DNA of 49,018 nt from HGM05190 sp964394205 (GCA_964394205.1 CAYMVS010000011.1:1-49018); one strand, 5' to 3'. Shown: positions 17,315 through 25,952, counted from the stretch's first letter. The notes: a model not told the origin generated them from the sequence alone. Translations and numbers: made by a program.

Positions 17315-18377
17315 ACCAAAACTCGTCTTCAGCAACAATGTGGCCAAAGAGCTCGACCTGATGGTGACGGGGATTGACCCGCGTGGAGGAGTTTTTGTGA
17401 TTTGCGACACAAACACGTCTCGCTGTGTCGTTAAAAAGCTAAAGAGAGAATCGGCTGCCGTGGCCGGCGCCTGTATAATAGAGATCGAGGCAGGCGACAT
17501 CAACAAAACAGTCGCGACGCTCAACAACGTGTGGCAACAGCTCAGCCAAAACGGAGGCACGCGCCGCTCGCTTATCATCAACATCGGGGGAGGCGTAGTG
17601 ACCGACCTCGGTGGAATGGCCGCGGCTACTTTCAAGCGCGGCATCCCGTTTATAAATGTGCCGACAACCCTGCTTGGCGCTGTTGACGCCGCCGTGGGTG
17701 GAAAAACCGGGGTTAACCTCGGTGGCTTGAAAAATGAGGTCGGGGTCTTTGCTCATGCTCGCGGGGTCATTATCTCAACATGCTTTTTTGACACCCTGCC
17801 CGACCGGGAGATAATGTCGGGATATGCCGAGATGGTCAAACACTCCCTGCTCTCCGATGAGGAAGAATTTAAACAATTACTGTCACACGACCCGTTGGCC
17901 GACACCCCCGAGACACTACTCAACCTCCTGAAAAAGAGTGTACTGATAAAAGAAACCATTGTTGCCGCCGACCCTACCGAGCAGGGGCTGAGACGCGTGT
18001 TGAACTTAGGACACACAGCCGGCCATGCCTTTGAGACACTCATGATGGAAAGGTCGACACCCATCGCTCACGGCCATGCCGTTGCCTTAGGTCTTGCCAT
18101 GAGTCTCATTTTGTCTCATTTAATCAAAGAGATGGACTCGGCAGTACTGACTCTTTACATCGGATGGCTCAAAGAGCATTATCCCCTACCCGACATCACT
18201 TGCCGCGACTATGACCGCGTGGCCGCGCTTATGGGGCATGATAAAAAAAATGAAAAAACCGGCGAGGTGGCCTTTGTGTTGCTCGAGCGCCCCGGCAAAC
18301 CAGTGGAGAGGACGGTTGTCGAGGGTCATCAGCTGAGAGGGGCCTTTGACCTGTTTCTCGACTTAACAGGTTACTGA
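17307..18377 (+). CDS. aroB: 3-dehydroquinate synthase
   Basis: A 356-residue NAD- and zinc-dependent sugar-phosphate cyclase that turns DAHP into 3-dehydroquinate in the shikimate pathway. Recognisable parts are INIGGGVVTDLGGMAAATFKRG, VPTTLLGAVDAAVGGKTGVN, GYAEMVKHSLL, LNLGHTAGHAFE and HGHAVALGLAMS, which include the lysine, glutamate and histidine metal/substrate ligands. The HGHAVALG variant instead of HGEAVA is in keeping with Bacteroidota AroB sequences as I recall them. I use the ATG at 17307 (MNEPKLV). Its location inside a surface-glycan run is odd for a housekeeping gene, so a related cyclase activity on another sugar phosphate is a minor alternative. One base separates its stop from the MBOAT start. 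Confidence 0.88.
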   Translation: MNEPKLVFSNNVAKELDLMVTGIDPRGGVFVICDTNTSRCVVKKLKRESAAVAGACIIEIEAGDINKTVATLNNVWQQLSQNGGTRRSLIINIGGGVVTDLGGMAAATFKRGIPFINVPTTLLGAVDAAVGGKTGVNLGGLKNEVGVFAHARGVIISTCFFDTLPDREIMSGYAEMVKHSLLSDEEEFKQLLSHDPLADTPETLLNLLKKSVLIKETIVAADPTEQGLRRVLNLGHTAGHAFETLMMERSTPIAHGHAVALGLAMSLILSHLIKEMDSAVLTLYIGWLKEHYPLPDITCRDYDRVAALMGHDKKNEKTGEVAFVLLERPGKPVERTVVEGHQLRGAFDLFLDLTGY

Positions 18378-18378
18378 T

Positions 18379-19815
18379 ATGTTGTTTAACACGCTTGAGT
18401 TTGCGTTTTTTCTGCCGCTGGTGTTTGGTGTCTACTGGACATTAAATCACCAGACTCGTTTGCAAAACATCTGGATCATCCTTGCAAGCTACTTTTTCTA
18501 CGGGATGTGGGATGTACGCTTTTTAGGCCTGATAATACTGACCACGGTTACAAGTTATGTCTCGGGCATCTTGATTGGCGACACCCGGCAATGCAAGCCT
18601 AAGGCAGCACGCGCCTGGCTATGGACCAATGTGACATTAAACCTGGGCATACTGTTCATTTTCAAGTATTTCAATTTTTTTGCCGAAAGTTTCACCTCGT
18701 TACTCGGTTTGATTGGGCTCGAGGCCGATCCAGTCACACTCAAGCTCGTTCTTCCGGTCGGCATCAGTTTCTATACACTGCAGGCGCTTGGCTACAGCTT
18801 TGATGTCTATCGGGGAAAAATAGAGCCATGCCGCCGTGTGATTCCATTTTTTGCGTTTATCAGCTTTTTCCCTCAGCTTGTCGCCGGGCCGATCGAGCGT
18901 GCCTCCAGCCTTTTGCCTCAGTTTGAGAGAGCGCGCCGTCGATTTGAATATGCCACGGGTGTCGACGGGTGCCGACGCATTTTGTGGGGGCTTTTCAAGA
19001 AAGTAGTCGTGGCCGACACTTGTGCTTTCTATGTTCAACTCATTTTTGATGAATATCAGCATCTCGGCTCGGTCGCCCTGTTAATAGGGGCTGTGTTGTT
19101 TGCATTTCAGATATATGGCGACTTCTCGGGCTACAGCGATATCGCCATTGGCTCGGCCCGGCTCTTTGGCATAAACCTGATGGAAAACTTCAGGTCGCCC
19201 TTTCTGTCGCGATCCACAAAAGAGCTGTGGCGGCGATGGCACATCTCGCTGAACACCTGGTTTATCGACTATATCTACATCCCCTTGGGGGGTAGTCGGT
19301 CAGGACAGATAAAGACTGTCGTCAACCTTATGCTGGTGTTTGCCGTCAGCGGTCTGTGGCATGGTGCCGACTGGACTTATATTCTTTGGGGACTCTTTTT
19401 TGCCATAATGCTCATCGCCGAGCGAACTCTCGGCACAATCTCGGAGGGCGGCAAGGAGTGTGCCGTGCGTTACAAGATGCCGGCACCGCGTGATTTACTG
19501 GCCATGACGGTTTGCTTCACAACGTTTTGCGTGGGGTTCATTTTCTTCAGGTCAGTGACCGCCCATGACGCTTTCGGGTATATATGCAACATGTTGACCC
19601 GGCCTGCACAGCTCTCCCCAATCTATGGCCTTGACGCGTTGAAATGGTGTGTCCTGGTGATAGTTGTCGAGTGGCTTCAGCGTGGTCGCGCCCATGTCTT
19701 TGATATCGACAACGTCAAGCCGGCAGCGCTGCGTTGGGCCATCTACTGGGCGATGTTGTGGCTCATCCACACTCACAGCAAAGCCGACATTCAATTCATT
19801 TATTTTCAGTTCTGA
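18379..19815 (+). CDS. MBOAT family O-acyltransferase (AlgI/DltB-like)
   Basis: A 478-residue polytopic membrane protein with about 10-12 hydrophobic segments. Family hallmarks are PVGISFYTLQALGYSFDVYRG, FFPQLVAGPIER, FSGYSDIAIGSARLFGINL, RRWHISLNTWFIDYIYIPLGGS and SGLWHGADWTYILWG, whose histidine is the catalytic residue. Such proteins pass acyl groups, usually acetyl, across the inner membrane for O-acylation of exported glycans. The stop codon overlaps the start of the downstream SGNH-like gene (TGATG), the standard AlgI-AlgJ/AlgX or DltB-DltD pairing. The target is most likely the polymer made by the neighbouring glycosyltransferases. Confidence 0.95.
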   Translation: MLFNTLEFAFFLPLVFGVYWTLNHQTRLQNIWIILASYFFYGMWDVRFLGLIILTTVTSYVSGILIGDTRQCKPKAARAWLWTNVTLNLGILFIFKYFNFFAESFTSLLGLIGLEADPVTLKLVLPVGISFYTLQALGYSFDVYRGKIEPCRRVIPFFAFISFFPQLVAGPIERASSLLPQFERARRRFEYATGVDGCRRILWGLFKKVVVADTCAFYVQLIFDEYQHLGSVALLIGAVLFAFQIYGDFSGYSDIAIGSARLFGINLMENFRSPFLSRSTKELWRRWHISLNTWFIDYIYIPLGGSRSGQIKTVVNLMLVFAVSGLWHGADWTYILWGLFFAIMLIAERTLGTISEGGKECAVRYKMPAPRDLLAMTVCFTTFCVGFIFFRSVTAHDAFGYICNMLTRPAQLSPIYGLDALKWCVLVIVVEWLQRGRAHVFDIDNVKPAALRWAIYWAMLWLIHTHSKADIQFIYFQF

Positions 19816-20804
19816 TGAAAAAGTTTCTGCTGAAAACCGCCCTGTTTCTACTGCCGGTGATTGCCGCCGTCATAGCATATATCGTGATCGACCCTTTCAT
19901 GGCCATCGGCCACTATGACAACTACTACGGTCAGCGCGACTTCCCGGTGTGGATCAATCACAATATGGCGTCGGTAAGGACTTTAAACAACTCGCCCGTC
20001 TTGTTTGACTCCTTCATCATAGGCGACTCGCGCGCCGTCAATTTCAGGGTGAAAGATTGGGAGGAATATCTTCCCGAGGGGTCACAGGCCTATCACCTTG
20101 ACGCCTACAACGATTATCTGTCAACCATTGTCAGCAAACTGCACTACCTCGAGTCAAAAGGCTACAGTATAAAACATGTGCTCTTTCCATTCAATTATTT
20201 CAACATCAACAAAAAGGGCGACCCGCAGGGATATCGGTTCATAAACACCCCCGAGACCGACCACCGCTACCTGAAATTTCACCTTGAGCACCTGAGAGCG
20301 TTTCTCGACCAGCGTTTTTTTGACAAATATGTAATGTGGCGACTGACCGGCGACTCGGTCAGAGTCATCAACACCCCATGGTATTATGAATGGCGTGACA
20401 TGACATACGACCCCGCGGTCAATGAACTGACCGAGAGCCTTCTTGAGCGTAAGCTGAAGGAAGGCACACTCTACACGCCGGCCGAGGCCGACTCTCTTGA
20501 AAAAATCAGGCAGGCCCCTCCCGAAATAAAGCCACCCGGCATAGACCTCGATGAGGAGGATCAACTCAGAGAGATGTTGAAAATCTTTCAGCGCCACGGC
20601 ACAGACTACCGCATCGTCATAATCCCGTTCCGCAACGGCGAGTTGATGAACGACCGTGACATCGAGAAATTGAAAGCAGTTTTTGGAGCCGACAATGTGG
20701 TGAGAGTCGACACATTGCCCTACAAGGTGACATCGTTTTACGACTTCGCCCATCTCACCAACGCCACCACCCGACAGATTCTCACTCATGTCTATGGCCG
20801 GTAA
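19815..20804 (+). CDS. SGNH-type periplasmic acyltransferase partner of MBOAT
   Basis: A 329-residue protein anchored by one N-terminal hydrophobic segment (about residues 6-28, LLKTALFLLPVIAAVIAYIV) with the rest in the periplasm. FIIGDSRAVNF near residue 73 is the block I GDS serine motif and YDFAHLTNA near the C-terminus is the DxxH block V motif of SGNH hydrolases, so a Ser-Asp-His triad is intact. It fits the AlgJ/DltD-like role of taking the acyl group from the MBOAT protein and placing it on the glycan. The real start is the ATG overlapping the MBOAT stop; a longer reading frame from 19734 inside the MBOAT gene is rejected. Length is short compared with AlgX but similar to AlgJ-type partners. 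Confidence 0.85.
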   Translation: MKKFLLKTALFLLPVIAAVIAYIVIDPFMAIGHYDNYYGQRDFPVWINHNMASVRTLNNSPVLFDSFIIGDSRAVNFRVKDWEEYLPEGSQAYHLDAYNDYLSTIVSKLHYLESKGYSIKHVLFPFNYFNINKKGDPQGYRFINTPETDHRYLKFHLEHLRAFLDQRFFDKYVMWRLTGDSVRVINTPWYYEWRDMTYDPAVNELTESLLERKLKEGTLYTPAEADSLEKIRQAPPEIKPPGIDLDEEDQLREMLKIFQRHGTDYRIVIIPFRNGELMNDRDIEKLKAVFGADNVVRVDTLPYKVTSFYDFAHLTNATTRQILTHVYGR

Positions 20805-20827
20805 ACACCGTTTTTGGAGCCTGTCTA

Positions 20828-20857
20828 TTGCCTTAAGAGAAAAAATTCTTACCTTTG
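20828..20857 (+). promoter_or_regulatory. Promoter for the nucleotide-sugar dehydrogenase
   Basis: TTG at 20828-20830 and TACCTTTG at 20850-20857 are 19 nt apart, a strong match to the Bacteroidota consensus. The -7 box ends 7 nt before the ATG at 20865, so the transcript is predicted to be leaderless or nearly so. Confidence 0.75.
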
Positions 20858-20864
20858 CAGCTTG

Positions 20865-22184
20865 ATGGAAAGATACAACATAGCTGTAGCCGGGACAGGG
20901 TATGTGGGGCTTAGTGTCGCCACCCTTTTAGCACAACACAACCACGTTGTCGCCGTTGATGTTGTGGCCGATAAGGTTGAGAAAATCAACCGCCGCGTCT
21001 CGCCCATACAGGATGAATATATTGAGAAGTTTTTTGCCGGGAAGCCTCTTGACCTGACAGCGACTCTCGACGCTGCCTCGGCCTACCGTGACGCGAGTTT
21101 TGTTGTCATAGCCGCTCCAACCAACTATGACCCGGTAAAAAACCACTTTGACACCCATTGCGTCGAGGAGGTCATAGACATGGTGCTCAGCGTAAACCCG
21201 GGTGCTGTCATGGTCATCAAGTCGACCATACCTGTCGGATATTGCCGCAGCCTGTATTTAAAGTATGCCGGGCGTGGTGTCGGGCAGTTCAATCTGATCT
21301 TCTTCCCCGAGTTTCTACGCGAGAGCAAAGCGCTGTTTGACAATCTCAACCCGTCACGCATTATCGGAGGTGTGCCAAAACTGCTTGACAATCCTGCCTT
21401 TAAAGATGAAAACGAGGCTATCGGGAAATTGACCTCAATCGATTTTCTGCAAAAAAAAGCAGAGTTGTTTGCCGACCTGCTTAAACAAGGGGCAACTAAA
21501 AAAGATATCCCGACCCTTTATATGGGCACAAAGGAGGCCGAGGCGGTAAAACTGTTTGCAAACACCTATCTGGCCCTGCGTGTAAGCTACTTCAACGAGC
21601 TTGACACCTACGCCGAGATCAAAGGGCTTGACTCAAGAGCGATAATCGAAGGGGTTGGTCTTGACCCCCGGATCGGGACTCATTATAACAATCCATCGTT
21701 TGGTTATGGCGGTTATTGCCTGCCCAAAGACACAAAACAGCTTTTGGCAAACTATGCCGATGTGCCTCAAAACATGATGTCGGCAATTGTTGAAAGCAAC
21801 CGCACCCGCAAGGACTTCATCGCCGACCAGGTGCTTGCCAAGGCCGGTTGGTATGGCTATTCATCAAATGTCGGGTTTGGCGAACACCGCGAGACTGAGC
21901 CGGTTGTGATCGGTGTGTACAGGCTCACCATGAAATCAAACAGCGACAACTTCCGTCAGTCGTCGATTCAGGGCGTGATGAAACGTATCAAAGCAAAGGG
22001 AGCCCGAGTGATAATATATGAGCCCACGTTGCCCGACGGCTCGACATTCTTCGGCAGTGAAGTGATTAACGACCTTGACCGCTTCAAGCAACTGTCGTGT
22101 GCCATCGTTGCAAACCGTTATGACCCGTGTCTCGACGATGTCAGACAACGGGTCTACACCCGCGACATCTTTTGCCGCGACTGA
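20865..22184 (+). CDS. UDP-glucose 6-dehydrogenase-like nucleotide-sugar dehydrogenase
   Basis: A 439-residue NAD-dependent dehydrogenase that oxidises a UDP-hexose at C6 to the uronic acid. IAVAGTGYVGLSVATLLA is the Rossmann dinucleotide motif at the N-terminus, FPEFLRESKALFDNLNPSRII is the Ugd-type substrate segment and GYGGYCLPKDTKQL holds the catalytic Cys at about residue 285. The protein is some 40-50 residues longer than the short bacterial Ugd class; the extra part lies mainly after the PSRIIGG segment. UDP-glucose is the likeliest substrate, giving UDP-glucuronate for a surface polymer. It has its own promoter and leads into the sugar transferase gene 16 nt downstream. Confidence 0.9.
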   Translation: MERYNIAVAGTGYVGLSVATLLAQHNHVVAVDVVADKVEKINRRVSPIQDEYIEKFFAGKPLDLTATLDAASAYRDASFVVIAAPTNYDPVKNHFDTHCVEEVIDMVLSVNPGAVMVIKSTIPVGYCRSLYLKYAGRGVGQFNLIFFPEFLRESKALFDNLNPSRIIGGVPKLLDNPAFKDENEAIGKLTSIDFLQKKAELFADLLKQGATKKDIPTLYMGTKEAEAVKLFANTYLALRVSYFNELDTYAEIKGLDSRAIIEGVGLDPRIGTHYNNPSFGYGGYCLPKDTKQLLANYADVPQNMMSAIVESNRTRKDFIADQVLAKAGWYGYSSNVGFGEHRETEPVVIGVYRLTMKSNSDNFRQSSIQGVMKRIKAKGARVIIYEPTLPDGSTFFGSEVINDLDRFKQLSCAIVANRYDPCLDDVRQRVYTRDIFCRD

Positions 22185-22200
22185 AACCTCACCTCACGAC

Positions 22201-22821
22201 ATGCCCATGACCGCCAAACGAATACTTGACTACACGGTTTCGATCACAGGAATCATCCTGCTGGCCCCCCTACTCGTTCTGTTAGGGGTTGCCATTAAAC
22301 TTGTCATGCCCCACGGTCCGGTCATATTCAAGCAAAAGCGCGTCGGGCGGCACGGTCGTCTGTTCACCATGTACAAATTTCGCACGATGGACACCGACGC
22401 CCCCATTGGCACAACAGTCACCGTTGCCGGCCAAAGCCACGTCACCCCGTTAGGAAAATGCCTGCGCCGGTTCAAGCTCGATGAGCTGCCTCAGCTCTGG
22501 AACGTGCTCAAAGGTGAGATGAGTTTAGTTGGCCCCCGGCCCGACGTGACCGGTTATGCCGACACCCTCACCGGCAGCGACCGCGACGTCCTCTCGCTTT
22601 ATCCCGGCATCACCGGCCCCGCCACCCTCAAATACCGCGACGAGGAGGAACTGCTCGCCACCCAAGACGACCCGCTCACCTATAACGACACGGTAATCTA
22701 CCCCGACAAGGTGCGCATAAACCTGTACTACCTCAACAACTACAGTTTCACAACCGACCTCCACATCTTATTTTGTACCATCTTCGGCCAACACATGAGA
22801 TATAACGGCGAGACAATTTGA
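22201..22821 (+). CDS. Initiating sugar-phosphate transferase (WcaJ/PglC family)
   Basis: A 206-residue membrane enzyme that transfers hexose-1-phosphate from a UDP-sugar to undecaprenyl phosphate, the first step of glycan assembly. It has a single N-terminal hydrophobic segment (residues about 10-35, TVSITGIILLAPLLVLLG) and then the conserved catalytic core: GPVIFKQKRVGRHGRLF, MYKFRTMD, RRFKLDELPQLWNVLKGEMSLVGPRP and PGITG. This is the short form without extra N-terminal membrane domains. I use the ATG at 22201; an ATG two codons later is also possible. It completes the set needed for a lipid-linked glycan pathway in this region. Confidence 0.92.
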   Translation: MPMTAKRILDYTVSITGIILLAPLLVLLGVAIKLVMPHGPVIFKQKRVGRHGRLFTMYKFRTMDTDAPIGTTVTVAGQSHVTPLGKCLRRFKLDELPQLWNVLKGEMSLVGPRPDVTGYADTLTGSDRDVLSLYPGITGPATLKYRDEEELLATQDDPLTYNDTVIYPDKVRINLYYLNNYSFTTDLHILFCTIFGQHMRYNGETI

Positions 22822-22946
22822 CAGCCCGACACATTTAACACATTTTAACTACATCGTCTGAAACCTTTGATGGGGTGCCGGCGTTATAAATACAGAAAGC
22901 AAAGATAACTTGTTTCATTGCAAAAATGTGATAATGATTGGTTTAA

Positions 22947-22992
22947 TAAACAATCGTGGCGTCGTCGGGATGACAGACGCCACGGTTGTTTA
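22947..22992. terminator. Long perfect hairpin between the glycan run and folD
   Basis: Bases 22947-22963 pair with 22976-22992 over 17 bp with a single G-T pair and a 12-nt loop; both flanks are A/T rich. It lies about 125 nt after the sugar-transferase stop and would end that transcript. Its 3' arm contains the TTG that serves as the -33 box of the folD promoter, so the two signals overlap. Confidence 0.75.
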
Positions 22993-23016
22993 TATGGGTC
23001 TTTTTATTTACCTTTG
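22986..23016 (+). promoter_or_regulatory. Promoter for folD
   Basis: TTG at 22986-22988 and TACCTTTG at 23009-23016 are 20 nt apart. The folD ATG follows 26 nt after the -7 box. The upstream box is embedded in the 3' arm of the preceding terminator hairpin. Confidence 0.7.
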
Positions 23017-23042
23017 CAAAAACATTCACAGACACAATCAAT

Positions 23043-23930
23043 ATGGAACTTATTGACGGCAAACTGATTGCCGACATAATTAAAAAAGAGATCGCCGCGC
23101 GTGTCGACCAGATGCTTTCACAAGGCAAGCGACGCCCACATCTGGCCGCCGTTCTTGTCGGGCATGACGGTGGAAGCGAGACATACGTAGCCCACAAGGT
23201 TAAAGCATGTGAGCAGTGTGGATTCCGCTCAACCCTGATCAGGATGGAGGATAATGTTACTGAGCGCGAGCTGCTTGACACGGTCGAGAAGCTCAACAAC
23301 GACCCCGGGGTCGACGGTTTCATCGTGCAACTGCCGCTCCCGGCCCACATCAGCGAGCAGAAAGTCATCGAGGCCATAGACTACCGCAAGGATGTCGACG
23401 GCTTTCATCCGGTCAACGTGGGTCGCATGTCGATAGGCCTCCCCTGCTATGTCTCGGCCACCCCGGCGGGCATCATCGAGCTTTTGTCGCGCTACAACGT
23501 CAAGACCGATGGAGCCGAGTGTGTCGTTCTCGGGCGCAGCAACATAGTCGGAAAACCGGTCGCCTCACTGCTCATGCAGAAAGCACCCCGCGGCAATGCC
23601 ACAGTCACCGTTTGTCACAGCCATACAGTCAACCTGCCCGAGGTCACCCGTCGTGCCGACATCATCATCGCCGCTCTTGGCCGACCGGCATTTGTAAAGG
23701 GCGACATGGTCAAGGATGGCGCTGTTGTGATCGACGTCGGCACAACACGGGTGCCCGACCCGTCAAAGAAAAGCGGATGGCGATTGCAGGGCGATATCGA
23801 CTTTAGTGAGGTGGCTCCAAAATGCCGTCTCATCACACCGGTACCCGGCGGGGTCGGCCCGATGACAATCGTTTCATTGATGAAAAACACCCTCCTTGCC
23901 GCCGAGGGGGCTGTTTATCCGAAAAATTGA
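23043..23930 (+). CDS. folD: Methylenetetrahydrofolate dehydrogenase / cyclohydrolase
   Basis: A 295-residue bifunctional cytosolic enzyme that interconverts 5,10-methylene-THF and 10-formyl-THF. Visible motifs are VGHDGGSETYVAHKVKAC (active-site Tyr and Lys in YVxxK), VDGFIVQLPLP, KDVDGFHPVNVGRM, VVLGRSNIVGKPVASLL and the C-terminal PVPGGVGPMTIVSLM. Length is normal. The start at 23043 follows its own promoter; a TTG at 22986 that lengthens the frame lies in the -33 box. The next element is the RNase P RNA, whose -7 box begins immediately after the folD stop. Confidence 0.97.
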   Translation: MELIDGKLIADIIKKEIAARVDQMLSQGKRRPHLAAVLVGHDGGSETYVAHKVKACEQCGFRSTLIRMEDNVTERELLDTVEKLNNDPGVDGFIVQLPLPAHISEQKVIEAIDYRKDVDGFHPVNVGRMSIGLPCYVSATPAGIIELLSRYNVKTDGAECVVLGRSNIVGKPVASLLMQKAPRGNATVTVCHSHTVNLPEVTRRADIIIAALGRPAFVKGDMVKDGAVVIDVGTTRVPDPSKKSGWRLQGDIDFSEVAPKCRLITPVPGGVGPMTIVSLMKNTLLAAEGAVYPKN

Positions 23931-23931
23931 C

Positions 23932-23939
23932 TATCTTTG
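23932..23939 (+). promoter_or_regulatory. -7 box for the RNase P RNA
   Basis: TATCTTTG at 23932-23939 matches TAnnTTTG and ends 14 nt before the first base of the predicted P1 helix. It starts one base after the folD stop codon. No clear -33 element at standard spacing. Confidence 0.55.
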
Positions 23940-23953
23940 TAACAAAATAGCGA

Positions 23954-24370
23954 CAATCAGTGGCCCGACAGGCAATCGCTTGCCGACACACACCAAGAGC
24001 GGCAAGAGGAAAGTCCGGGCAACACAGAGCACCATATTTTCTAACGGAAAGCTGTCGGCAACGGCAGGGTTAAGGTGACAGAAAACAACCGCCACGTGCC
24101 CTCGGGCGCGGGGTAAGGGTGAAAAGGCGAGGTAAGAGCTCACCGCCATGCCATAGCGATATTGCAAGGCGCACCACCTATGGGTTGCAAGGCCAAGTAT
24201 ACCGGCATTTAAGGGCTGCTCGTCCATTGTCGGGGGGTAGGCTGCTTGAGCGGCGTGGCAACACGTCGAGTAGATAAATGATTGCACGTCACGCTAACCG
24301 TGAGGCCCGACCCGGGCTTAAACGAAGTGGCGATGACGACAGAACCCGGCTTATCGTCGGGCCCTGATTG
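23954..24370 (+). ncRNA. rnpB: RNase P RNA, class A
   Basis: The catalytic RNA of RNase P, which cuts the 5' leader from pre-tRNAs. The conserved 5' core GAGGAAAGTCCGGGC (about 24006-24020) and the 3' core with AGATAAATGATTG and GACAGAACCCGGCTTAT are both present at the usual distance. Ends are set by P1: bases 23954-23969 (CAATCAG, T, GGCCCGAC) pair with 24356-24370 (GTCGGGCC, CTGATTG), with one bulged base. A run of six T follows at 24371-24376, so the P1 3' arm plus T tract can act as terminator. Size of about 417 nt is typical. Confidence 0.95.
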
Positions 24371-24392
24371 TTTTTTAACCTTAATATATACC

Positions 24393-25460
24393 ATGGAGAA
24401 AAACCGGCTCCAATACTTTGACCTGCTCAAGGGTTTGGCCATTTACATGGTCGTCATGGGACATGTCCTTACCGCCTGCATCCGTCAGATCGACTCGGCC
24501 ATCGTGTTCAAGGCCATAGGTCTGATCCACATGCCTCTGTTCTTTTTCATCAGCGGCTATTTCACTTTCAAGAAAACGGTAGCCGGGCGGCTGCAATTGC
24601 CCGGTCTTGTAAAACGGTTCATGCAACTGATTGTCCCGATGGTGGTTGTCTCAACTTTATGGATATATTATTACCCTCACTCGGGTCTAAAATCTCCGTT
24701 TGACTCAACTTGGGGCGGTCTGTGGTTCGACCTGTGGAAAAACGGATATTGGTTCACTCTCACTCTCTTTGCCATCAATTTGGTTTACATCGTCACCGCC
24801 TCAATTGCAAATCGTTTCAAAAATCCAATAATAGCCCTTGCCTATACCTCTATCCCCATTGCCGCTGCACTGATGGTGGCCGATGCTTTTACTCCCGAGC
24901 CGATAGGGGCCGCGATTGAGTTGCCTTTTATCTCAAAATACTACATCATCTTTATGGCCGGCGCGCTGTGCCATGCCTTTCCCGGGTTCTTCACCCGGGC
25001 CACATCGTCGTCACACTGGTACACAGGCGCCCTCGTCATCGGGGTGCTTTTGGGCTACTATGTGTTTTATCCATGGGATTTTCCCGAGATGAGCCACTAT
25101 GCGCGCGACTTTTCCCAAATAATCGTCCACCTGTGTCTGGCAGTAATCGGTATTCATCTTGCGCGCCCGTGGGTAGAGAAAGTGGCCGTGACGAGCCGAT
25201 GGTTGAGACTGTGGACATTCCTCGGGCGGAAATCGCTCGCCATCTATCTGCTGCACTACTTCTTCCTGTTCCCCATGACATTCCTGCAGCAGCCGCTGCG
25301 CGACATGGGTCTTGATGTTGTTCCCACCTTTACGGTGGCTGTTGTCGCCGCCGCTCTGATCATAGCGGTGACCTTAGGCGTCAACTATGTCATCGAGCGC
25401 AGCCCCTTGTTTGCCCTGCTTCTGACGGGTAAAACCCAGATAAAAGTGCCACATAGCTAA
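24393..25460 (+). CDS. Acyltransferase 3 family membrane protein
   Basis: A 355-residue inner-membrane protein with about 10 hydrophobic segments. The start MEKNRLQYFDLLKGLAIYMVVMGHVL is the family signature, with the conserved FDLLKG and the MGH histidine; FFFISGYF follows. The family O-acylates sugars, peptidoglycan or lipids. The ATG at 24393 was chosen since longer frames run into the RNase P gene. It starts only 22 nt after rnpB, and the C-terminal 87 nt overlap the tail of the convergent TrmH-type gene. Target unknown; it may add to the surface glycan made by the upstream locus. Confidence 0.9.
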   Translation: MEKNRLQYFDLLKGLAIYMVVMGHVLTACIRQIDSAIVFKAIGLIHMPLFFFISGYFTFKKTVAGRLQLPGLVKRFMQLIVPMVVVSTLWIYYYPHSGLKSPFDSTWGGLWFDLWKNGYWFTLTLFAINLVYIVTASIANRFKNPIIALAYTSIPIAAALMVADAFTPEPIGAAIELPFISKYYIIFMAGALCHAFPGFFTRATSSSHWYTGALVIGVLLGYYVFYPWDFPEMSHYARDFSQIIVHLCLAVIGIHLARPWVEKVAVTSRWLRLWTFLGRKSLAIYLLHYFFLFPMTFLQQPLRDMGLDVVPTFTVAVVAAALIIAVTLGVNYVIERSPLFALLLTGKTQIKVPHS

Positions 25461-25952
25461 AGCGGCTGAAATTGAGACGTTAAGCGAGTGTTTGGTGCCA
25501 TGCTGCGGTATCTCTATACAACAGTCACAGGCATCAACCACCGCTTGTGAAACACCGTCAACCTCGTGGCCAACAACAACGGCATATTCTCGGTTGACGT
25601 CGACCTCAAAAGCCTCAAGTGACACACTCCCGTCGACCTGCTCAAGGCAACAAACCGTGTAACCCCTCTCTTTCAAGCTCTTGACAGCCTCGAGGGTATC
25701 TTCAAAATACTCCCAGTCAACCGAGTCTTCGGCGCCGAGAGCCGTCTTGTGAATTTCACTCGACGGCGGTGTCTGGCTGATACCACACAAAACAAGGCGC
25801 TCAGCCATCATCCCGTCGGCAGTCCTGAATATCGACCCGATGTTGTTAAGACTCCTTACATTGTCAAGCACCACCGTAAGGCCGATTTTTGGTTGAAGCT
25901 TGAACGTGGCGACATCGACACGGTCAAGGTCCCAAATCGTTTTCTTCTTCAT
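25374..25952 (-). CDS. TrmH/SpoU family RNA 2'-O-methyltransferase
   Basis: A 192-residue SPOUT-class methyltransferase. VLDNVRSLNNIGSIFRTAD near residue 30 is motif 1 with its catalytic Asn/Arg, AVVVGHEVDGVS is motif 2, and IEIPQHGTKHSLNVSISAALAMW is motif 3 forming the SAM-binding knot. It should methylate a ribose in tRNA or rRNA; the exact site is unknown. I chose the ATG at 25952, which overlaps the stop of the upstream lipoprotein gene as ATGA. Its last 28 codons are antisense to the end of the acyltransferase gene; the tail after FYLGFTR is longer than usual and poorly conserved-looking, so the extra length could be a read-through into the neighbour. Confidence 0.9.
   Translation of the reverse strand: MKKKTIWDLDRVDVATFKLQPKIGLTVVLDNVRSLNNIGSIFRTADGMMAERLVLCGISQTPPSSEIHKTALGAEDSVDWEYFEDTLEAVKSLKERGYTVCCLEQVDGSVSLEAFEVDVNREYAVVVGHEVDGVSQAVVDACDCCIEIPQHGTKHSLNVSISAALAMWHFYLGFTRQKQGKQGAALDDIVDA

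Noticed and set aside
19734..19814. Start of the SGNH-like gene 27 codons earlier inside the MBOAT gene.
   Set aside because: The ATG at 19815 overlaps the MBOAT stop, gives a clean membrane anchor and is the usual coupling; the longer form adds unrelated residues read out of frame from MBOAT.
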